NCBI GenBank assembly: GCA_025361385.1
Contig: JANYAJ010000449.1
Location: 1 to 13,955, forward strand
Source of the DNA: Nitrospira sp.
GTDB taxonomy: Bacteria > Nitrospirota > Nitrospiria > Nitrospirales > Nitrospiraceae
Length of the DNA: 13,955 nt
Direction: 5' to 3'
Positions 1-7,269 of this stretch are shown here, piece after piece (the first letter of the stretch is position 1; every line of letters starts with the position of its first letter). The notes beneath the pieces are model-generated. The model saw only the letters and a list, made by a program, of their open reading frames with translations. It ran no database searches and was not told where the DNA came from. Made by a program: the position numbers and the translations under genes.

Positions 1-1050
1 GAAGAGCCGGTCGTCGGATCCGATCTCGTAGACGAGCCGTACATTCGCGGCCGCCAGCCGATGAACAAACTCCTGCTCGCAGGCTTCATACGTCTGGCAG
101 ACGGGCCCCTTCCCCCCCTCTTTCTTCAGCCCATAGGCTAAGAGCCCTTTCATCGCACTGGCCCAGGGCGAATAGAGCTCGATGGTTCCGTCTGCGTTCG
201 GCCAGACCCCGCTCCCTTTATGGGGCTCGGCATACAAGTCTCCGGCCTCATCCAAGAGATTACGAAAGGCGGAGGAACTGCGAGGCCCCACGATCTTGAA
301 CGTGACGGCCTGCTGCAACGTCGGATTCAGACGGACCAGCTTGCGCCGGTCGTCGGTCAGGAGGCATTCGTTTTTCTGTTTCGTTTCTTGGCACACCAGC
401 GCCTGCGACAAGGAGGTCAGGGTGGCCAAGAACCCCCGGCTGAGGGCGTCGTCGGGGATCCAGATCACAAGGGTGCTCTGGGCCCGATCCTGTCCTTCGC
501 CACAGACCCTGGTCTTGCGGAGCCGATACCACTCATACGGCAACGCATGGTCGGTCCCCTGCATATTCCCCTCGATGAACGAGAGATGTCCCTCGTCTTC
601 CGGAACATAACAGGCCACACCCAACGCGGTGCCGACCGCGTAGCGATCTCGAATGCGGGACTCCGTACTCTCCGCATAGGGATCCCCGCTCATAGTCACC
701 AACAGCACCGTGATCTGCTCACCCTTCTGAACTCGATCGGCCATCGCCTGCCGCAAAGGTTTCAGACGCTGCGTGAAGGACAACTCAGCTGGCGGGCTGG
801 ACGCGGACTTGGCCAACCCGATTGCTGGCGGCCGAACTCCTCGCATACCACGCTGCACCGCTGCCACCGGATCTTCCCACAGACGCGCACGGACCGATTG
901 CTCCCCGGTGGTCTGATTCACATCCAACCCCGTTCCTGCCGGCCGCGAACTGTGCAACGCGTCTTTCACCAACAGCACGCCGGCGAGCGCGACCGCGAGG
1001 GTGACCACACCCGCCAGGGCAATTTTCGATTCTCCACTTCCTTTTGCCAT
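1..1050 (-). CDS. Membrane-anchored protein of unknown function (partial, C-terminus beyond left edge)
   Basis: An uninterrupted frame of 350 codons runs from an ATG at 1050 to the first base of the window, with no stop, so the gene continues beyond the left edge. An AGAGGG ribosome-binding site lies 8 nt before the ATG. Residues 10-28 form one hydrophobic helix after a short lysine-containing N-terminus, so the protein is probably anchored in the inner membrane with the rest outside the cytoplasm. A low-complexity Ala/Pro/Arg linker (about 36-95) leads into a folded region. This has a hydrophobic strand ITVLLVTMSGDPY (about 113-125), a segment RDRYAVGTALGVACYVPEDEGH (about 134-155) and several cysteines. 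I do not recognise the family. It lies about 175 bp downstream of selO on the same strand and may be read from the same transcript, though that gap could also hold its own promoter. The reading frame is solid; the function is unknown. Confidence 0.8.
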   Translation of the reverse strand, partial: MAKGSGESKIALAGVVTLAVALAGVLLVKDALHSSRPAGTGLDVNQTTGEQSVRARLWEDPVAAVQRGMRGVRPPAIGLAKSASSPPAELSFTQRLKPLRQAMADRVQKGEQITVLLVTMSGDPYAESTESRIRDRYAVGTALGVACYVPEDEGHLSFIEGNMQGTDHALPYEWYRLRKTRVCGEGQDRAQSTLVIWIPDDALSRGFLATLTSLSQALVCQETKQKNECLLTDDRRKLVRLNPTLQQAVTFKIVGPRSSSAFRNLLDEAGDLYAEPHKGSGVWPNADGTIELYSPWASAMKGLLAYGLKKEGGKGPVCQTYEACEQEFVHRLAAANVRLVYEIGSDDRLF

Positions 1051-1225
1051 AAAGAATTCCCTCTTCTGTGTTCAGCAACTGCCCGTTAGAACGCCCTCTC
1101 CCACCCGCCAGAAGACCCGGATCGATCCCGCAACGGCGATCGTGCGCGCCGCGAGCAAGAGGACGAGCAGGCTGCCCAGACCACTCTACAACAGACAATG
1201 AGGTGAACTGCAAGGCAGGAATGTC

Positions 1226-2701
1226 TTACGAACTACAACTCACCGAGAGGTGTTTGCCCCAGTTGGGAGGCGCAGCGGCATAGGCCTCCATGCTTGGCTG
1301 ATCCTCGTAAGGATTCTGTAGGAGGGCGAGCAGCCGATCGATTTCCGAAAAGTCCTTCTGTTGGGCTTTCTCGATGGCGGTCTGGGCCAGGTAATTACGG
1401 AGCACATATTTGGGATTAACGCGGTTCATGCGGGCCAGACGATCCTCGTCTCGACTCCCCTCTTCGCGCAACCGGTCCTTGTACCGACTGGCCCACTGGT
1501 CGAAGGCCGCACGATCCACAAAGAAGTCGCGGAGGGGTTCGTTCAGCGATGAGGGGTCGGTCTGAAACGAACTCAACGTCCGAAACAAGTTTGTGTAGTC
1601 AACATGGTGCAGGTGCATGAGGGCCAGGAGGTCCTGGATCAACGAGGCATCCTCTTCCTTCGTCTCAATAAGGCCAATCTTGGCCCGCATTAGCTCCATA
1701 TACCGCCCTTCGCAGAGAGGCGTGTAGCGATCGAGCGATGCCTTCAGGTCTTCTTTCTCCGCTAATGGGAGGAGCGCCTGCGCCAGACAGCTCAGATTCC
1801 AGAGCCCGATATAGGGCTGTTGATTGAAGGCGTAACGGCCGTTGTGGTCGGAATGGTTACAGATGAAACCGGGGTCGTAGTCGTCGAGAAAGCCGAAGGG
1901 GCCATAGTCGAGCGTGAGACCCAGGATCGACATGTTGTCTGTATTCATGACTCCATGCGCCCAGCCGACCGCCTGCCATTGCGCGATCAGCCTCGCCGTG
2001 CGCTCCACCAGCTCGGCAAAGAAACGGGCATACTTGTCTGTCGCCGCCACGAGATGCGGATAGTGAGTCGCAATCACGTAATCGGCCAGCACTCTGAGCT
2101 GTTCATGTTGCTTTCGATAGTAGAGAATCTCGAACGAACCGAATCGCACATGCGAAGGCGCCATACGAAGTACGATCGCGCCGGTCTCCACCTGTTCACG
2201 ATACACTTGATGATCGCTGCCCACGATGCACAGGGCTCTCGTCGTCGGAATCCCCAAGCCCTGCATCGCTTCGCTGCAGAGGTATTCGCGGATGGTGGAT
2301 CGTAAGACGGCGCGCCCGTCGCCGTCGCGTGAAAAGGGCGTGGGGCCGGCGCCTTTGAGCTGCAGGTCCCATCGCTCACCTCGCTCGTTCTGGACCTCGC
2401 CCAGAAGAATGGCGCGCCCGTCGCCGAGCTGCGGCACATAGACCCCGAATTGATGGCCGGAATAGAGCATCGCCAACGGTTCCATCCCCGGAACCAGCAT
2501 GCTCCCGCCAAACACGCCGGCAAATTCAGGCCGCTTCGCTTGCTCCGGATCAAGATCGATCAACTCAGCCGCCGCCCGATTGAAACTGATGAGGTACGGC
2601 GGTTCTGAAAATGGCGTGGGATTCAGCTTGGCGTAGAACGCCTCGGGCAGGCGGGCATAGCTATTGTCGAACGACAGTGTTTCCAGCTGGTGTCTGCTCA
2701 T
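1226..2701 (-). CDS. selO: Protein adenylyltransferase SelO (YdiU family)
   Basis: 491 residues, close to the usual length of bacterial SelO/YdiU (about 480-490). SelO is a pseudokinase-fold enzyme that binds ATP in a flipped orientation and transfers AMP to Ser/Thr/Tyr of proteins, with a role in redox stress. The family landmarks are present: the nucleotide-binding loop QLGDGR (G93, G95, R96), LQLKGAG with K116, SRDGDGR with D128-G129, E139, R179, R186, then HGVMNTDN with catalytic D255 and metal ligand N256, and D265 in LDYGPFGF. Spacing matches the characterised bacterial enzymes with an offset of about +5. The protein ends in SCSS; this cysteine is a plain TGT codon at the place where animal SelO has selenocysteine. 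The start ATG lies 18 bp after the carbonic anhydrase stop with no clear Shine-Dalgarno sequence, so translation is probably coupled to the upstream gene. Confidence 0.95.
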   Translation of the reverse strand: MSRHQLETLSFDNSYARLPEAFYAKLNPTPFSEPPYLISFNRAAAELIDLDPEQAKRPEFAGVFGGSMLVPGMEPLAMLYSGHQFGVYVPQLGDGRAILLGEVQNERGERWDLQLKGAGPTPFSRDGDGRAVLRSTIREYLCSEAMQGLGIPTTRALCIVGSDHQVYREQVETGAIVLRMAPSHVRFGSFEILYYRKQHEQLRVLADYVIATHYPHLVAATDKYARFFAELVERTARLIAQWQAVGWAHGVMNTDNMSILGLTLDYGPFGFLDDYDPGFICNHSDHNGRYAFNQQPYIGLWNLSCLAQALLPLAEKEDLKASLDRYTPLCEGRYMELMRAKIGLIETKEEDASLIQDLLALMHLHHVDYTNLFRTLSSFQTDPSSLNEPLRDFFVDRAAFDQWASRYKDRLREEGSRDEDRLARMNRVNPKYVLRNYLAQTAIEKAQQKDFSEIDRLLALLQNPYEDQPSMEAYAAAPPNWGKHLSVSCSS

Positions 2702-2719
2702 GGGTGGAGCATGGCAGGA

Positions 2720-3367
2720 CTAGCTCGATGTTTTCAAGCGAGGATAGGTCTCATCCAACAGAGAGGCGAATTGCTCGGAGTCGAAGTCGTAGACCCACAC
2801 CTCGCCGGTCGAGATGGAATAGACCCAGCCATGGAGGTCCACCTTCTTCTGGCGCAGAAGCAGGGCGACGGACGGGTGGGTGCGGAGATGGTCGAGCTGG
2901 GACCGGACATTTTTCTGGGTCGTCTTGATCAGGCGATCGTCGCCCTCCAGCTCGGTATAGTGCTCGTGCATCAAGCGGCGGGTCGTTTCAGCCTGCCCGA
3001 CCCATTCCCTGAACGCGGGGAGGTTGGAAACCGCTTCCGGATTCAGCAGGGCCTTCATGACGGCACAATCGGTATGGCCACAGACGATGATGTGGGGAAC
3101 CTTCAAGACCGCCATCGCATATTCGATCGTGGCCGTGCTCCCGCCTTGCATCGAGCCGTATGGCGGCACCATGTTGCCGGCGTTCCTGAGAATAAACAGC
3201 TCACCGGGATCGGTCTGTGTGAGGAGGGTGGGGTCGACTCGCGAATCGGAGCAGGTGATGAAAAGCGCTCGAGGAGCCTGGTTTTCGGAAAGCCTGGTGA
3301 AGAGTTCTTTCTTCTTGCCGAATACCTCGGTCCGAAACTTCAGGAATCCTCTGACGAGTTTTTCCAT
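2720..3367 (-). CDS. Beta-class carbonic anhydrase
   Basis: 215 residues, a normal length for a bacterial beta-carbonic anhydrase, which reversibly hydrates CO2 to bicarbonate with a catalytic zinc. The zinc and catalytic motifs are visible: ITCSDSR (C39, D41, R43) and CGHTDC (H98, C101), giving the Cys/His/Cys zinc ligands and the Asp-Arg dyad. The RNAGN segment (61-65) and the GS...STATIEYA helix (71-84) are typical of the family. There is no signal peptide, so the enzyme is cytoplasmic. A GAGAGG ribosome-binding site overlaps the end of mpsC-a, and only 15 bp separate the two genes, so they share a transcript. Pairing with an MpsC homologue and lying about 4 kb from a DabAB operon suggests the enzyme balances CO2 and bicarbonate after uptake; that role is inference. 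Confidence 0.95.
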   Translation of the reverse strand: MEKLVRGFLKFRTEVFGKKKELFTRLSENQAPRALFITCSDSRVDPTLLTQTDPGELFILRNAGNMVPPYGSMQGGSTATIEYAMAVLKVPHIIVCGHTDCAVMKALLNPEAVSNLPAFREWVGQAETTRRLMHEHYTELEGDDRLIKTTQKNVRSQLDHLRTHPSVALLLRQKKVDLHGWVYSISTGEVWVYDFDSEQFASLLDETYPRLKTSS

Positions 3368-3382
3368 CGTGCGGGTGCCTCT

Positions 3383-3727
3383 CTATTGGCTTCCGTTCTG
3401 GATCTCGCGGTCGAGCGTGAACACAAAGACCCGTTCACTGAGCTGGACGTCAATGTCGGTAAAGAGCGCGAGCGTTTTGGCGCCGGTGATCTCGCTCACT
3501 TGCTCGCATAGTTTGTCGCGGCCCTGCGCAATCAAATTCTGCCGCAATCGCTTCACCATGTCGATACCGTCCGTGGTCTTGGCCAACTGACGTTCAGCCG
3601 GCGTCAGCACCCCCTTGAGCCGGACCACGACCAGATCCCGCACGATGAATGCGCGCACCTCATCGGGACCGCGTCCCATGAACTCCTGCTCGAACTTGAT
3701 AACGGCGTTGCGGATGGCATTTTCCAC
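3383..3727 (-). CDS. MpsC/DUF2294 family protein (copy a)
   Basis: 114 residues starting at a GTG (3727) with GAGGA 6 nt upstream; the first residues are MENAIRNAV. It matches the DUF2294 family, named after MpsC, the third protein of the Staphylococcus aureus MpsABC membrane-potential/bicarbonate-uptake system. MpsC is the least understood member and its biochemical function is not settled. The core FEQEFMGRGPDEVRAFIVRD (about 13-32), the segment RLKGVLTPAERQLAKT and the C-terminal ALFTDIDVQLSERVFVFTLDRE are shared almost throughout with the second copy at 6715-7086. No signal peptide or membrane helix is visible, so it should be cytoplasmic or peripheral. It is the first gene of a unit with carbonic anhydrase and selO. 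The family call is secure; the role in carbon uptake comes from context. Confidence 0.9.
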   Translation of the reverse strand: MENAIRNAVIKFEQEFMGRGPDEVRAFIVRDLVVVRLKGVLTPAERQLAKTTDGIDMVKRLRQNLIAQGRDKLCEQVSEITGAKTLALFTDIDVQLSERVFVFTLDREIQNGSQ

Positions 3728-3786
3728 GTGCTGTCCTCACCTAATTCAAACCGATATCTCTTGGCTTGTGCCCAAACTGCTGGGGG

Positions 3787-3815
3787 ATTATAGGAGCGAG
3801 GGCCGACTCGAACAA
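3787..3815 (-). promoter_or_regulatory. Sigma70-type promoter of the mpsC-a / carbonic anhydrase / selO operon
   Basis: On the minus strand a perfect TATAAT -10 box (plus-strand ATTATA at 3787-3792) lies 17 bp from TTGTTC (plus-strand GAACAA at 3810-3815). Transcription would start near 3780 and give a leader of about 50 nt before the GTG of mpsC-a. The -10 box is unusually good for this GC-rich DNA; the -35 box matches only its first half (TTG). Confidence 0.6.
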
Positions 3816-3908
3816 GCGCAAACATAGGCCTGTTGTTCTGCCAAATGCTTCGTCCAGGGCTATCGGGCCAGGGCATGACGGCGGTGGAATTAATTTCAAG
3901 GGTAGCGC

Positions 3909-3935
3909 TTGACGCCGGGCTGCGGAGCATATTAT
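3909..3935 (+). promoter_or_regulatory. Candidate promoter of leader RNA A
   Basis: TTGACG (3909-3914) and TATTAT (3930-3935) are separated by 15 bp, shorter than ideal, but each box matches the sigma70 consensus at five of six positions. Predicted start is near 3942, just before the conserved leader element. The dabB leader has a TTGAC-type promoter in the equivalent place, which strengthens both calls. The stretch 3816-3908 between the two divergent promoters shows no gene or clear structure. Confidence 0.5.
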
Positions 3936-3941
3936 TCATGT

Positions 3942-4118
3942 GGCCTGACTTCAGTGTGCCGCGATGTCACCTATGCCGAAATGGCTCCAAGACGTGCGGG
4001 ACGCCGATATCCATACATAGGCCGTAGGGCGACCGGCAATTCCATGAGGCCGGGCGCAGTACAAGCCAACCACTTGCTCTCGACGAAAGTCGAGCCCTGC
4101 GGTTGGCTTTTGTGCGTT
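3942..4118 (+). ncRNA. Structured leader RNA or small RNA, copy A
   Basis: A non-coding stretch of about 175 nt that shares sequence and predicted fold with 7270-7440. In order: CCTATG (3970-3975), which can pair with CATAGG (4016-4021); GTAGGG then a GACCGGC arm that pairs CCGGC (4033-4037) with GCCGG (4049-4053); a 17-nt block CGCAGTACAAGCCAACC (4055-4071) identical in copy B; and a long terminal hairpin. The segment between CCTATGC and GTAGGG differs between the copies. The strand is set by the upstream promoter and by the T run at the 3' end of the hairpin. It may be a cis-acting leader of the exported-protein gene at 4228, or a free small RNA ending at the hairpin. I cannot assign it to a known riboswitch class by eye. 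The 110 nt from here to the start codon hold no gene I can support. Confidence 0.6.
4063..4114 (+). terminator. Terminator-like hairpin of leader A
   Basis: AAGCCAACC (4063-4071) pairs perfectly with GGTTGGCTT (4101-4109). Inside it CTCGAC (4079-4084) and GTCGAG (4089-4094) close a GAAA tetraloop. Four T residues (4108-4111) then GTG follow. This is a rho-independent-like shape with a short T run, which suits attenuation as well as full termination. Copy B has the same outer stem with a different apical loop. Confidence 0.5.
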
Positions 4119-4227
4119 GAAGGCCATGCCATGACATGTGGGTTGAGGGAAGAGGCCGCATGACACTGGCTGCGCCGTACTGGTAACCGAACCGTCGATT
4201 TTTCCGGTGATCGAGAGGGGAAACACT

Positions 4228-6600
4228 ATGGACACACGATCCGCTTTCATCGTCAGAAATCTTCCTGCGCTCTTCTTCGGTCTACTGGTCGGCTTCGCGA
4301 CAACCGACTTACAGGCAAAAGGAACGAATGCCGAAGGGATCGCCCTCACCTATGTCCAAGCCCTGGCGAAAGGGCAGGTGGCTGAGTGGGCGAAACTCGA
4401 CCTGGGATGTCTGACGAGGGCGAAAGGGCTGTCTCGAGCCCAGGGATTTCAGGGTACGGGCCTTCAGCAAACCTGTTGGGACGATACGATGACGGCCCAT
4501 CGCAACATGGCCCGGCAAGAAACGGAGTCCGGTGTCTTCGGGGCGAGCAGCCTCGAGGGAAATTTCGGCCTGCTTCACGAACGGCATCAAGCTGCTGCGA
4601 CGTGGCGAGAGTACCCGCCCGCCATCTTCGCCTCTCCCTCGGTGATCCGCACACAGCCAGGGCCGATCCCCCTGATTCGTGTCGCCGCCTCTTCGGTGGT
4701 GCAGCCGGTGCCCCTGGCGCGTCTCAGCGGCGAGACGCTCCTCACGGTTTCTGGCATCGGGGTTGACGTCACGGTCTCATACCAAGACCCCTTCACCGCT
4801 CCTCTCGCGCTCAGGCCGGAAGAGCCCTGGTGGGCCAAGGGCACGACCAGAAAATTCGGTCCGGTCCGCGAGGTGACGGCGCGATTCATCGTGGTGTCGG
4901 GCTTGCGAAAGCTGGGATTTCCCGTGGATAGGGCGGTGCTAAACGAAGCGCTCTCCGATGCTCCGGGCATACCGTTCGCCCACTACGGCATGAATCCCGA
5001 TCCCGGTCGGCCCTGGGTGCGCCCCGGGTCAGATCGTGAGCGTCCCCTGCTCGTCGGGGGGCTGGTGCTCGGAAGCGCACAATGGTGGACCTCGGAGGAC
5101 CTGGGCGATCAGCTCCCTCGAACCCTGGATAGGGTCAGAACGCTGCCTCACGGACTTGCACGGGCGCATCTGGTTTCAAGATTGTCCGCGCTGGCCCCGC
5201 AGAATCCCGAAGTGAACGCAGTGATCGGGGACTTGAATTATGACGATTTCCTCGCACAGGGAATCGTCAAGAGCGGGTTTCGGACCGATCATGCCGAGAT
5301 GCGCGCCCGCTCGCTTGAACTCTTCTGGACTCTCCAAGCGCAGACCTGGCGGCAGGAACTCACAGCCGTATCGAACGAGTATGAGCCTGCCGCTGCGGCA
5401 TTGTACGGCGCAATCGGCGCATACGAGATCCTTCTTCACCAAGGAACGGCCGGCACGGAACAGCGCCGCCGGCTCGGCGCACTCTATCGCTGGAATAACG
5501 ATCCCGACTCGGCGCTCCGCGCCCATGGGCAGTTGCTCCAGGAACTCGATCCGGCGACGCCTGAGTATGGGCGCGTCTTGAACGAGATGGCCTGGGATAA
5601 AATTCAGTGGGTGTCCTGGAATCGTCTCTACGGCCATCCCTGGCTGAGCCAGGCGCGGCAACAGGCACAGGAAGCCGAGGAGCGCGCCCAGGGGGCTGCG
5701 GACAAGCTGTCGGCGGCCTATACCCACCTCGTCGCCGAAGCCTTGCAGGTGCCGCTGAATGGCGCAGCCGTAGAACAGCAGCTGCAGATCGTAAAATCAT
5801 GGCACGATCAGGCCGGCAAGACGGAAGGCCTATGGGTCTTTCTCGTCGGAAACGACCTGGTGAAGTCCCTGCTCGCAGAAGGAGCGGCGGTCTCGCTTCC
5901 GGCCCCGCGTCGCTCCGACGAAGTGGTCGACGTGCTCGTTCACGCACAACCGCCGAAGCAGGACCTGTTTCGTGTCTGGGATTTCGACAAAGACCTCCCT
6001 GGAAAACACCCTGAAGAATTCACGCCCCAGACGACCGGCTCCAATCCTGCCGGCGAGTGGCAGATAGCCGGGGATGACTCGGCTCCGAGCCTGCCGAATG
6101 TGCTCATCCCTGCCGGAACCTGTGGCTCCGATCCATGTTTTCACTTCATCACCACCCAGCTACAGAACTTCTCGTATCCCGACGTGGCGGCTCAGGTGAT
6201 GTTTTCCGGCAAGACCGCCGACCAGGGAGCAGGACTGGTCTTGGGCACTCAGGGGCATTCCGCTCTGTACTTCGTCGTGCTGAACCCGGTCGAGGCGATC
6301 GTGAAATTTTACCGTCTGAAGGGCGAACAGGTGACGCTGCTCTCGAGCGAACGGGTCCGTTTGTGGAGCAAACCCTGGCACTCCTTGAGAGCGCAGCGGG
6401 TGAATTTTTTGCACGTCAATCGGCCCCGGCTGGCGGTCTATGTCGATGGATTCCAAATCGCTGCGACCCCCGAGGATGTCATGCCGGCCATCGATCGGTT
6501 CGGGTTGGTGGTTCAAGGCGAAACTAAAGCGAGGTTCGATTCGCTTCACGTTTTGGATTTGGTGACCAATCGGCCGATGTCGGAACCGGCAGCCTATTGA
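4228..6600 (+). CDS. Exported protein of unknown function with helical-repeat and jelly-roll-like domains
   Basis: 790 residues from the ATG at 4228, chosen because AGGGG lies 7 nt upstream and a signal peptide follows directly: basic start, hydrophobic stretch about 10-26, likely cleavage after LQA (about residue 30). A GTG at 4207 would add seven residues but has a poorer site. The mature protein has an N-terminal alpha/beta region (about 33-340), a helix-rich region (about 355-550) resembling degenerate TPR repeats, and a C-terminal beta-rich region (about 580-778). The last contains WDFDKDLPG, GEWQI, GAGLVLG, YFVVL and LAVYVDG segments, similar to the LamG/DUF1080-type jelly roll found in sugar- or surface-binding proteins. 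I do not recognise the whole protein and see no catalytic motif. Location should be periplasmic or outside the cell. It stands alone on this strand behind leader A, whose twin precedes the dab operon, so it may be co-regulated with carbon uptake. Confidence 0.85.
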   Translation: MDTRSAFIVRNLPALFFGLLVGFATTDLQAKGTNAEGIALTYVQALAKGQVAEWAKLDLGCLTRAKGLSRAQGFQGTGLQQTCWDDTMTAHRNMARQETESGVFGASSLEGNFGLLHERHQAAATWREYPPAIFASPSVIRTQPGPIPLIRVAASSVVQPVPLARLSGETLLTVSGIGVDVTVSYQDPFTAPLALRPEEPWWAKGTTRKFGPVREVTARFIVVSGLRKLGFPVDRAVLNEALSDAPGIPFAHYGMNPDPGRPWVRPGSDRERPLLVGGLVLGSAQWWTSEDLGDQLPRTLDRVRTLPHGLARAHLVSRLSALAPQNPEVNAVIGDLNYDDFLAQGIVKSGFRTDHAEMRARSLELFWTLQAQTWRQELTAVSNEYEPAAAALYGAIGAYEILLHQGTAGTEQRRRLGALYRWNNDPDSALRAHGQLLQELDPATPEYGRVLNEMAWDKIQWVSWNRLYGHPWLSQARQQAQEAEERAQGAADKLSAAYTHLVAEALQVPLNGAAVEQQLQIVKSWHDQAGKTEGLWVFLVGNDLVKSLLAEGAAVSLPAPRRSDEVVDVLVHAQPPKQDLFRVWDFDKDLPGKHPEEFTPQTTGSNPAGEWQIAGDDSAPSLPNVLIPAGTCGSDPCFHFITTQLQNFSYPDVAAQVMFSGKTADQGAGLVLGTQGHSALYFVVLNPVEAIVKFYRLKGEQVTLLSSERVRLWSKPWHSLRAQRVNFLHVNRPRLAVYVDGFQIAATPEDVMPAIDRFGLVVQGETKARFDSLHVLDLVTNRPMSEPAAY

Positions 6601-6714
6601 GAGGGATAGGAGGCGTTCAGGCGAAACGCAGCTTGGTCGAAGCGAGCGGCGCGAATCGCTTGTTTGGGGGTAGGGTCGCCCGGAGAGGGATTCCCATTCG
6701 CCCCTCGAGGATGT

Positions 6715-7086
6715 TTACCGGACGAGGTTTTCCAGGTCCCGATCCACCGTGAACACGAAGACTTTCTCGCCGATCTGGGCATTGATATCGGTAAAGATGG
6801 CCAGCACCTTAGCCCCCGTGATGTTGCTCACCTGTTCGAAGAGCTGATCGCGTCCTTGGGCAATGAGGGTCTGTCGGATTCGTTTGACCATCTCCACACC
6901 TTCGGCGGTCTTGGCCAATTGTCGCTCGGCCGGTGTGAGGACGCCCTTGAGACGAACGACGATGAGATCCCGCACGACGAACGCCCGCACATCCTCCGGG
7001 CCACGCCCCATAAATTCTTGTTCGAACTTAATAATGGCGTTCCGAATCGCCGATTCGATTTCGCCTTTGGTCAGTCCTCTGTTCAT
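6715..7086 (-). CDS. MpsC/DUF2294 family protein (copy b)
   Basis: 123 residues from ATG 7086, with AAGGG 7 nt upstream. It is a close paralogue of the protein at 3383-3727: the shared core includes IRNAIIKFEQEFMGRGPEDV, VLTPAERQLAKT, TGAK and the C-terminal VFVFTVDRDLE. It has about eight extra N-terminal residues (MNRGLTKG). It belongs to the DUF2294/MpsC family and has no signal peptide or membrane helix. It is transcribed away from the dabB operon with its own promoter, and its 3' end converges on the exported-protein gene with a 114-bp gap. The family links it to the MpsA/MpsB-type transporter encoded next door. Two copies beside one transporter locus suggest subunit alternatives or regulatory partners; this is inference. 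Confidence 0.9.
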   Translation of the reverse strand: MNRGLTKGEIESAIRNAIIKFEQEFMGRGPEDVRAFVVRDLIVVRLKGVLTPAERQLAKTAEGVEMVKRIRQTLIAQGRDQLFEQVSNITGAKVLAIFTDINAQIGEKVFVFTVDRDLENLVR

Positions 7087-7119
7087 CGTATGACCCTTCC
7101 ACCCAGATGGTAAATGCCA

Positions 7120-7149
7120 AGTATAGAGGGGCGTCGGAGGAGGTCACAA
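7120..7149 (-). promoter_or_regulatory. Sigma70-type promoter of mpsC-b
   Basis: On the minus strand TATACT (plus-strand AGTATA at 7120-7125) lies 18 bp from TTGTGA (plus-strand TCACAA at 7144-7149). Start of transcription would be near 7113, about 27 nt before the ATG. The arrangement mirrors the promoter of mpsC-a. Confidence 0.5.
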
Positions 7150-7233
7150 GGGCCAACCTGCGCCTCACTGAGCCAAAAGACAGGATACATGGGTCCGAAA
7201 GCCTAGGTTCTGGTGGACAATGTACCCGATGCC

Positions 7234-7263
7234 TTGACTACCCAGGGACAGATACCGGATAAA
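7234..7263 (+). promoter_or_regulatory. Candidate promoter of leader RNA B and the dab operon
   Basis: TTGACT (7234-7239) and GATAAA (7258-7263) are 18 bp apart. The -35 box is good, the -10 box matches four of six consensus positions. Predicted start near 7270 places it immediately before leader B, as in copy A. Between 7150 and 7233 I see no gene or clear structure. Confidence 0.45.
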
Positions 7264-7269
7264 GGGGCA

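Noticed and set aside
220..1089. Long plus-strand open frame of 289 codons
   Set aside because: It is antisense to the unknown membrane-anchored gene, has an Arg/Gln/His-rich composition typical of a shadow frame, and lacks a domain or clear start signal.
1051..1225. Short hydrophobic minus-strand frame between selO and the unknown gene
   Set aside because: It reads like a membrane helix but has no standard start codon or ribosome-binding site and stops just before the next gene; likely chance.
1226..1240. Selenocysteine at the SelO C-terminus
   Set aside because: The codon is TGT (Cys), not TGA, and the reading frame ends normally at TAA.
3942..4118. Assignment of the leader to the c-di-GMP-I (GEMM) riboswitch
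   Set aside because: A fragment resembling its GGACGCA..AAGCC core is present in copy B, but the order of the other conserved segments and the tetraloop/receptor are missing.
3909..4163. Open frame of 84 codons across leader A
   Set aside because: It overlaps the structured element, has no convincing ribosome-binding site, and leader B has no equivalent peptide; conservation follows RNA pairing, not codons.
6601..6714. Possible terminator between the convergent genes, AAGCGA (6640-6645) with TCGCTT (6656-6661)
   Set aside because: Only a 6-bp stem with a 10-nt loop and TGTTT after it; too weak to call, though a terminator is expected here.
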